Below are positions 15,389 to 20,824 of a stretch of DNA of 20,824 nucleotides, piece after piece (position 1 is the stretch's first letter; each line of letters begins with the position of its first letter). The notes below the pieces were generated by a model. That model ran no database searches. It had not been told where the DNA came from and was given only the letters and a program-made list of their open reading frames with translations. Both the position numbers and the translations under genes were made by a program. The stretch is from JBFLVQ01 sp040758525 (GTDB lineage: Bacteria > Acidobacteriota > Blastocatellia > Chloracidobacteriales > JADJPF01). The stretch lies in the NCBI GenBank assembly GCA_040758525.1, contig JBFLVQ010000083.1:1-20824 (forward strand), given 5' to 3'.

Positions 15389-16214
15389 ATGTCAGAAGCA
15401 GCGGGGGAGAGCGCCGATAACGCACCGTTNNNNNNNNNNAAAAGTTAAGGAGTTGCTCAGCCTGCAGCAATGTCTCTCATCGCCACCACATCATGATGAG
15501 ATGCTCTTTATTATTATTCATCAGACTTATGAATTGTGGTTCTGTCTTATCCTACATGAGTGTGATAGCGCAATCGCTGCCATGAATGCCGATGACACTA
15601 TTATCGCAGAACAGAGACTCGCGCGTGTGGTTGAGATTCAGCGTATACTTGTACAGCAGATACATATTCTAGAGACGATGCTGCCAGTAGACTTCCTTGC
15701 CTTTCGTAATCAACTTAAGCCTGCCAGTGGTTTTCAATCCGCACAATTTCGTGAGATCGAATTTACCAGTGGCCTCAAGGATCCGCGTATATTGTTATAT
15801 TTCCAGGATGAGCCGGCAGCACATACGCGGTTAGTGCGTCGTCTTGCTATGCCCACATTGGGTGAAGCCTTCTATGCATTACTAGCCAGACGTGGTTGGA
15901 ATGTCACAGTGCCACCTCCGCGTGGTGAGACCGAGAAATGGCAACTTTGGCGCGACAAGACGATTGTAGAGCTGCTCAAAATCTACACAACACCGACTGC
16001 TCACTATGATGTATACCGGCTGGCAGAACGGCTGATCGAATTTGATGAAAACCTGTCTCTATGGCGGTATCATCATGTACGTATGGTTGAGCGTATGATC
16101 GGCTTTAAGCAAGGCACTGGAGGAAGCGAAGGGGTCGGCTATTTAATGCAGACCATCTCAATGCAGTCATTCCCAGAACTATGGGAACTGCGTACACGCC
16201 TAGAGCTGCCTTGA
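15389..16214 (+). CDS. kynA: Tryptophan 2,3-dioxygenase (interrupted by an assembly gap)
   Basis: This heme enzyme inserts O2 into L-tryptophan to give N-formylkynurenine. The start ATG follows AAGGAGAGAG (15377-15386). The first 14 codons end at an N run (15430-15439); coding resumes in another frame at AAA 15441 with KVKELLSLQ. Against the Xanthomonas enzyme, whose segment reads LTYGGYLRLDQLLSAQ, about LTYGSYL is missing. That needs 18 bases, which restores the frame. Seen after the gap: distal His55 equivalent in IIIHQTYELW (codon 15519), Arg117 equivalent in FLAFRNQL with Tyr113 replaced by Phe, axial His240 equivalent in WRYHHVRMVERMIGF, and GTGGSEGVGYL. Reconstructed length is about 278 residues, close to family size. 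The frame break is an artefact, not a pseudogene. The CoA ligase gene follows 36 bases on. Confidence 0.93.
15430..15439. other. Assembly gap of ten Ns of arbitrary length
   Basis: The ten Ns split the tryptophan dioxygenase gene. Upstream coding is in the frame of 15389 and downstream in the frame of 15441, so the true gap must be a multiple of three (the ten written cannot be right). Conserved TDO sequence predicts 18 bases. Confidence 0.95.
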
Positions 16215-16250
16215 TAGCTCTAATCAACACTATCAGCAAAGGAGTAAGCA

Positions 16251-17801
16251 ATGGTGGAGTTCCCCGAACAGTTCAACATGGCGACCTACTTCCTGGAGAG
16301 TAATCTAGCGGCTGGACGTGGCGATAAGGTCTGTCTCTACTATCAAGACAAAACTTACACCTACCGGCAGATTGCCGAAGAGACCAACCGTGTTGGCAAT
16401 GTACTACGCGAACTTGGTGTGGAGATGGAAGATCGTGTGCTGATGGTGCTTTCTGATTGTCCTGAGTTTGTTGCTAGCTGGTTTGCCATTACCAAGATTG
16501 GCGCTGTTATTACAATGGTTAATCATCTCTTGCCAACTACAGATTATCAATACTACCTAGATTACACACGCGCAAAAGTAGCAATTGTAGAGGCAAGCGC
16601 GCTTGAGCGTATTGAGCCAGCGCTTCAACATGCGCGTCATCTAAAGAGCCTGTTAGTAGTAGGTACACCGACTGGACGCCATCCAAGTTATGCTGAACTG
16701 GTGCGAGAAGCTTCGCTACAACTAGATACTGCTGCTACCACACGTGACGATATCGCTATCTGGCTTTTCACTTCTGGCTCGACCGGCCATCCTAAAGCGG
16801 CTGTACACTTGCAACATGATCTACCCTATAACACCGAATGTTATGCTAAGCAGGTGCTGAAAATGAGTGAGCACGATATCACATTGGGCGTACCCAAGCT
16901 CTTCTTTGGTTATGCTACTGGCACAAACCTGCTCTTCCCTTTTGCTGTCGGTGGTGCGACCGCGATCTTTTCTGAGCGCTCAACCGCAGAGACAATGTTT
17001 GAGATGATTGCACGCTATCGCCCTACTGTACTCACTTCTGTGCCGACTATGATCAATGCCATGCTGCAAGTTGAAGGTGCACAGGAAAAGTATGATTTAA
17101 GTTGTCTGCGTGTCTGCATATCGGCAGGAGAAGCCCTCCCTGAGGAGCTTTATCATCGCTGGGTCTCCACTTTTGGTGTAGAGATTCTTGATGGTATAGG
17201 GAGTGCAGAGATGTTCCATATATACATCTCTAACTGTTTTGGTGATGTTAAACCAGGTAGCCTAGGTAAGCTTGTACCTGGATATGATGCGCGTATCATT
17301 GATGCCGAAGGGCGTGAAGTCTCTATCGGTGAAATGGGCACATTGCAGATCAAGGGCGATAGCGCAGCACTCTGCTATTGGAATGCGCATGAGAAGTCGA
17401 AGCAGACTTTTGCCGGTGATTGGTATACCTCCAGCGATCAGTTCCGGCGCGATCAAGATGGTTACTTCTGGTATTGTGGCCGTACTGATGACATGCTTAA
17501 AGTGGGTGGTATCTTTGTCTCTCCGATCGAGATAGAGAACTGTTTATTACAACATGAGGCAGTAGCTGAGTGTGCTGTGATCGGCATAATGGACGAGCAG
17601 AATCTTATTAAGTCAAAAGCCTTTATAGTAGTACGTGCAGGTGTTGAAGCAGATAACCGCCTTGTCACCGAATTGCAAGAGTTTGTTAAACGTACCATTG
17701 CGCCTTATAAGTATCCACGTATTGTTGAATTCGTCGCCAGTCTACCCAAGAATGATCGCGGCAAAATAGATAGAAAGCTATTGAAAGCAGGAGATAATTA
17801 A
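16251..17801 (+). CDS. Benzoate-CoA ligase family protein, probable 2-aminobenzoate (anthranilate)-CoA ligase
   Basis: This 516-residue adenylate-forming enzyme would activate an aromatic acid to its CoA thioester with ATP. The ATP loop is FTSGSTGHPKAA (173-184). The aromatic-acid signature VPKLFFGYATGTNLLFPF (214-231) is shared with benzoate-CoA ligases. ISAGEALPEE and LDGIGSAEMFHIYIS follow, and the C-terminal swivel lysine is Lys505 in DRGKIDRK. AAAGGAG at 16238-16244 with a 6-base spacer gives the start. The preceding genes (kynureninase, tryptophan dioxygenase) make anthranilate, so anthranilate is the likely substrate; benzoate or a hydroxybenzoate cannot be excluded. The product would feed the CoA-thioester enzymes encoded at 8691-11885. 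The hydrolase gene follows after 8 bases. Confidence 0.88.
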   Translation: MVEFPEQFNMATYFLESNLAAGRGDKVCLYYQDKTYTYRQIAEETNRVGNVLRELGVEMEDRVLMVLSDCPEFVASWFAITKIGAVITMVNHLLPTTDYQYYLDYTRAKVAIVEASALERIEPALQHARHLKSLLVVGTPTGRHPSYAELVREASLQLDTAATTRDDIAIWLFTSGSTGHPKAAVHLQHDLPYNTECYAKQVLKMSEHDITLGVPKLFFGYATGTNLLFPFAVGGATAIFSERSTAETMFEMIARYRPTVLTSVPTMINAMLQVEGAQEKYDLSCLRVCISAGEALPEELYHRWVSTFGVEILDGIGSAEMFHIYISNCFGDVKPGSLGKLVPGYDARIIDAEGREVSIGEMGTLQIKGDSAALCYWNAHEKSKQTFAGDWYTSSDQFRRDQDGYFWYCGRTDDMLKVGGIFVSPIEIENCLLQHEAVAECAVIGIMDEQNLIKSKAFIVVRAGVEADNRLVTELQEFVKRTIAPYKYPRIVEFVASLPKNDRGKIDRKLLKAGDN

Positions 17802-17809
17802 CATCTATA

Positions 17810-18583
17810 ATGACTTCTACTTTAGAACAGTATGATTTCCATAACAAGAATTGGTGTGAGATTGCTGATTATCTTGCACGTGGTGTAGTTTTACTATTGC
17901 CGATTGGCTCGACCGAAGCGCATGGCCCACATTTGCCGCTTGCTACCGACTTTATTATCTCATTAGAAATGGCGCGTCGTGCTGCACACAAGTTGACCGA
18001 ACTAGGCCGACCGGCACTTGTGCTACCTACGCTTGCTTACAGTATCACCGATTTCAGTGTAGATTTTCCCGGTTCGATCTCGATCAGACGCGAGACCGCA
18101 ACCGCAGTTATAAGTGATATTCTCTCTAGTCTGATACGGCAAGGTTTCCATTACCTATGTATTGCTAACAGCCATCTTGAACCAGCACATATTGAGAGTA
18201 TAGAAGCTGCGCGTGTAGCAGCAGAAAGTGAAACCGGCGTAAAGATCTGTTTTCCTGATAAACGACGTAGGCGTTGGGCAGAACGACTTACTGCAGAGTT
18301 TCGTTCTGGCGCTTGCCATGCAGGCGCTTATGAAAGCTCTTTGGTAATGGCAGCACGGCCTGAACTGGTTAATGAATCCCTGCGCGAGCAATTGCCTGCT
18401 GTTAATATCAGTCTCTCACAAGCAATTAAGGCTGGTATAGAGAGTTTTAAGGCAGCCGGTGGAGAGCAAGCATATTTTGGTGCGCCTGCTGAAGCCTCAT
18501 GCGAGGAGGGTGAAGCAAGCTATCAAGCACTAGCACAGATGCTCATAGATGCAATCTTCGAAACCTATCCAGAATTGCAGTAA
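17810..18583 (+). CDS. Creatininase-family metal-dependent amidohydrolase, candidate N-formylkynurenine formamidase
   Basis: The 257-residue protein has the creatininase fold. Expected metal ligands are all present: Glu36 and His38 in GSTEAHGPHLPL, Asp47, His122 and Glu124 in NSHLEP. They lie two residues later than creatininase E34, H36, D45, H120 and E122. GACHAGAYESS (167-177) matches the family HAGExETS block. The loop usually written NGHGGN or NGHGEN is altered to NSHLEP. Family members open cyclic amides, and archaeal ArfB removes a formyl group from a formamide. The window encodes tryptophan dioxygenase and kynureninase but no known formamidase of the KynB or alpha/beta-hydrolase type, so hydrolysis of N-formylkynurenine is an attractive role. 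That role is inference; creatinine is unlikely as the substrate in this setting. Confidence 0.86.
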   Translation: MTSTLEQYDFHNKNWCEIADYLARGVVLLLPIGSTEAHGPHLPLATDFIISLEMARRAAHKLTELGRPALVLPTLAYSITDFSVDFPGSISIRRETATAVISDILSSLIRQGFHYLCIANSHLEPAHIESIEAARVAAESETGVKICFPDKRRRRWAERLTAEFRSGACHAGAYESSLVMAARPELVNESLREQLPAVNISLSQAIKAGIESFKAAGGEQAYFGAPAEASCEEGEASYQALAQMLIDAIFETYPELQ

Positions 18584-18594
18584 GTCCACAGAAA

Positions 18595-19320
18595 ATGTCA
18601 TCAATGGAAAATGCCAATCAACGGCTGATACTAACACACGCGGTATTGATAGGTCTTACTCCGCTTATTCCCTTGCCGTTGCTTGATGATCTCACTAAAA
18701 CATACTTACAGCGACGGCTTGCTCGTAAGCTGCTTGCTGCGCATGGTGAGCAATTGAGTGTACAAGAGATTCAAGCACTTGCCGATGATCCCAATGGTGG
18801 CTGTCTGAGTGGCTGCTTGAGTATGATCTTGCTTTACCCTATTAAAAAAATCTTTCGCAAGATCTTCTTCTTTCTCGAATGGAAACGCGCAATAGATCTG
18901 GTCAGTCGTGCTTACCACCATGGCTATCTACTCGATTATGCATTGCAGCAAGGCTGGCGGCCACCTACGCCAAGTGCACCACAACTTCGCGTTGCCATTG
19001 ATGATGTCTGTCGTGAAGTCGGTACCAGCCCTATAGAACATGCTGTGCGTGCCACCTTTAATCAATCCAAAGAAGCCCTCAAGAATGCTGCAACACTATT
19101 AGCGCGCAGTCTGCAAGGTATACGCAAACGCCCTGCTGCAGAGGAAGTAGCAGCAGCAGTTGAAGCCGTTGAGGAACAAGAAGAGCGCCAAATTGAGGGA
19201 GTCACAGCAAGGTTACAAAAGAATTTTGAAAAGATCCCAGCAGAGCATTTCCAGCGTTTATGTGCGCGACTAGCAGCACGGCTGACAACTGCTGATACGA
19301 CCAAAAGGGGAAATATATGA
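18595..19320 (+). CDS. Unrecognised 241-aa protein coupled to the P450
   Basis: I do not recognise a family. The N-terminus (about residues 10-32) is hydrophobic and proline-rich, reading HAVLIGLTPLIPLPLLDD, then a basic helix. Residues about 68-82 hold GGCLSGCLSMILLYP with two cysteines four residues apart, followed by a strongly basic/aromatic stretch KKIFRKIFFFLEWKR that would suit membrane association. Residues about 180-205 are an alanine- and glutamate-rich helix, likely coiled coil (EEVAAAVEAVEEQEE). There is no signal peptide with cleavage site. The gene starts 11 bases after the hydrolase stop (a second ATG lies at 18604) and its stop overlaps the P450 start by 4 bases, so it is translated with the P450. 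This placement suggests a membrane-linked accessory role in the same process, but no reaction can be assigned. Confidence 0.7.
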   Translation: MSSMENANQRLILTHAVLIGLTPLIPLPLLDDLTKTYLQRRLARKLLAAHGEQLSVQEIQALADDPNGGCLSGCLSMILLYPIKKIFRKIFFFLEWKRAIDLVSRAYHHGYLLDYALQQGWRPPTPSAPQLRVAIDDVCREVGTSPIEHAVRATFNQSKEALKNAATLLARSLQGIRKRPAAEEVAAAVEAVEEQEERQIEGVTARLQKNFEKIPAEHFQRLCARLAARLTTADTTKRGNI

Positions 19321-20672
19321 CCGCAACTGTCACAGCTACTTTTCCACCAGGCCCTAGGGACACTATATTCTGGCGCGAGCTACGCGCTTTTCGCCGTAAT
19401 ATGACTGGTTACTTGCTCAATCTTGCCCGTACCTATGGCGACATAGTTCATTTCAAGTTAGGCCCACGCCATGCCTTTTTGCTTAACCATCCAGACTATA
19501 TCAAAGATGTGCTTGTTACTAATAACAAGAACTTTGTCAAAAGCCGTGGCCTGGAGCGAGCTAAGATCTTTCTTGGCGAGGGACTACTTACCAGTGAAGC
19601 CGAGTTCCATATGCGGCAAAGACGACTCTCTCAACCGGCTTTCCATCGTCAGCGTATCGCCTCCTATGCCGATATTATGGCTGCTTATGGTGCACGACAA
19701 CGTGACCGCTGGCAAGATGGCGCACAACTAGATATTGCTCAGGAGATGATGCGGGTAACACTGGCAATCGTAGGTAAAACCCTTTTTGATGCTGATGTAG
19801 AGTCTGAGGCGCAAGATGTACAAGTGGCAATTGCAGATATCTTAGAACATTTTAACCTGCTAATTCTGCCCTTCTCTGAGCTGCTTGATAAACTTCCTTT
19901 CTCATTACCAAGCGCAAAACGTTTTCAGAAGGCTTGTGCCCGTCTTGATGAGATTGTCTACCGTATCATTAACGAGCGCCGCAGTAATAGAACCGATCGT
20001 GGTGACCTGCTCTCAATGCTACTGCTTGCTCAAGATGAGGAGGGCGATGGCAGTAGTATGACCGATATACAGTTGCGTGATGAGGTAATGACGATATTTC
20101 TTGCCGGACATGAGACAACTGCTAATGCTCTCACCTGGACCTGGTACCTAATTTCTCAACATCCTGAGGTGGAAGCAAAACTATCTCAAGAACTCGATAC
20201 CGTGCTAGCAGGACGGCTGCCTAATACTGATGATCTAGCTAGACTACGCTATACCGATATGGTGTTAGCCGAATCTATGCGCCTATATCCCCCTGCCTGG
20301 GGATTAGGTCGGCGCGCTCTTAATGACTATCCTGTAGGCGGTTATATAATCCCAGCCAACTCGATCGTCTTTGTCAGCCAATATGTGATGCACCATGATC
20401 CACGTTACTATCCCGACCCACACGTCTTTAATCCGGAACGTTGGCATCCAGAAGCACAAGCTGCCAGACCAAAATTCTCCTACTTCCCTTTTGGTGGTGG
20501 TCCACGCCAGTGTATTGGTGATTCTTTTGCCTGGATGGAAGGAGTATTGTTGATCGCTACCTATGCACAGAAATGGCGTATGCGTCTAGTTCCTGGCCAT
20601 CCTGTTGCTACTCAACCTCTTGTCACTCTACGCCCAAAACACGGTATGCTTATGACAGTACACCATAAGTAA
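19317..20672 (+). CDS. Cytochrome P450
   Basis: This heme monooxygenase has 451 residues: PPGPR at 10-14, I-helix AGHETT (263-268) for oxygen activation, K-helix ExxR (Glu319-Arg322), FNPERW (371-376) and the heme loop FGGGPRQCIG (392-401) with Cys399 as thiolate ligand. No N-terminal membrane anchor is seen, so it should be soluble. The layout resembles bacterial CYP4/CYP102-like enzymes that often hydroxylate long or hydrophobic substrates. No ferredoxin or reductase gene is in the window, so electrons come from elsewhere. Its start overlaps the unknown gene's stop (ATGA, 19317-19320), putting it at the end of the tryptophan/anthranilate run. It may act on a pathway intermediate or an aromatic product; the substrate is unknown. 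Confidence 0.95.
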   Translation: MTATVTATFPPGPRDTIFWRELRAFRRNMTGYLLNLARTYGDIVHFKLGPRHAFLLNHPDYIKDVLVTNNKNFVKSRGLERAKIFLGEGLLTSEAEFHMRQRRLSQPAFHRQRIASYADIMAAYGARQRDRWQDGAQLDIAQEMMRVTLAIVGKTLFDADVESEAQDVQVAIADILEHFNLLILPFSELLDKLPFSLPSAKRFQKACARLDEIVYRIINERRSNRTDRGDLLSMLLLAQDEEGDGSSMTDIQLRDEVMTIFLAGHETTANALTWTWYLISQHPEVEAKLSQELDTVLAGRLPNTDDLARLRYTDMVLAESMRLYPPAWGLGRRALNDYPVGGYIIPANSIVFVSQYVMHHDPRYYPDPHVFNPERWHPEAQAARPKFSYFPFGGGPRQCIGDSFAWMEGVLLIATYAQKWRMRLVPGHPVATQPLVTLRPKHGMLMTVHHK

Positions 20673-20722
20673 AACTAATATATAGAATACCTTAGCATTT
20701 CTACTACCCTCTCAAGTGCAGA

Positions 20723-20751
20723 GTTGCTGTAATAGGGCAACCTCCCTTTTT
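20723..20751 (+). terminator. Weak candidate terminator after the P450 gene
   Basis: GTTGC (20723-20727) can pair with GCAAC (20737-20741) around a 9-base loop, and a run of five Ts follows at 20747-20751. The stem is short and there are five bases between stem and T-run, so termination is uncertain. The remaining sequence to the window end holds no gene that I can support. Confidence 0.25.
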
Positions 20752-20824
20752 CCCTACTCATTATTCTATTTGATAGCGAAGCTTATCTCCGGGCTAATTT
20801 CTTGTATTTTGCGAAAATTCGCTT

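Noticed and set aside
15389..15452. A pseudogene call for the tryptophan dioxygenase because of the frame change
   Set aside because: The break coincides with the N run, the start and ribosome site are intact, and conserved family sequence predicts a gap length that restores the frame.
17810..18583. Assignment as true creatininase (creatinine amidohydrolase)
   Set aside because: The NGHGxN loop is altered and no creatinine or creatine genes are nearby; the neighbours all point to tryptophan/anthranilate metabolism.
1..20824. tRNA, rRNA, CRISPR arrays, transposase or integrase genes
   Set aside because: None was recognised on either strand: no cloverleaf-like segment, no regular repeat-spacer pattern, no DDE or tyrosine recombinase protein.

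Overview
The window looks like a chromosomal segment of a Gram-negative (diderm) bacterium of roughly balanced base composition, assembled as a scaffold (a 10-base N gap lies inside one gene). A complete lpxB argues for lipid A and an outer membrane. The large Ser/Thr kinase fused to an ATPase and TPR array, a solitary hybrid-membrane histidine kinase and a P450 together resemble Acidobacteriota, perhaps class Blastocatellia. That assignment is inference from gene style; no marker gene is present.

Layout. (1) 104-6833, + strand: an envelope/signalling block with a 1160-residue kinase-ATPase-TPR protein, then a polyprenyl-phosphate-type GT2 glycosyltransferase, a SAM methyltransferase and a GT39-like integral membrane glycosyltransferase. 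The last three overlap end to start. (2) 6880-7164, - strand: one orphan small gene with a strong ribosome site. It is divided from lpxB by a gene-free stretch holding a perfect 10-bp inverted repeat and a 7-3-7 palindrome. (3) 7410-8582: lpxB. (4) 8691-11885: a compact four-gene set (SDR, RidA-like, crotonase-like, acyl-CoA dehydrogenase) behind a recognisable promoter. (5) 12027-20672: kynureninase, membrane histidine kinase, tryptophan 2,3-dioxygenase, benzoate/2-aminobenzoate-CoA ligase, creatininase-family hydrolase, an unrecognised 241-residue protein and a cytochrome P450, all on the + strand.

Parts 4 and 5 read together as a tryptophan catabolic cluster: tryptophan to N-formylkynurenine (dioxygenase), to kynurenine (no classical formamidase; the creatininase-family hydrolase is the candidate), to anthranilate (kynureninase), to anthraniloyl-CoA (ligase), then CoA-thioester steps resembling beta-oxidation (acyl-CoA dehydrogenase, crotonase, SDR, RidA-like). 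This is the logic of the 2-aminobenzoyl-CoA pathway. The flavin-dependent 2-aminobenzoyl-CoA monooxygenase/reductase that attacks the ring is not in the window. It must lie outside it, or a different enzyme such as the P450 does the job, or the cluster makes a product rather than degrading one.

The most interesting details are these. The creatininase-fold protein keeps all five metal ligands yet lacks the usual NGHGGN-type loop. The crotonase lacks both hydratase glutamates but keeps a PaaG-like aspartate. The RidA-like protein lacks the deaminase arginine. The unknown gene is translationally coupled to the P450, and an orphan sensor kinase is built into the operon.
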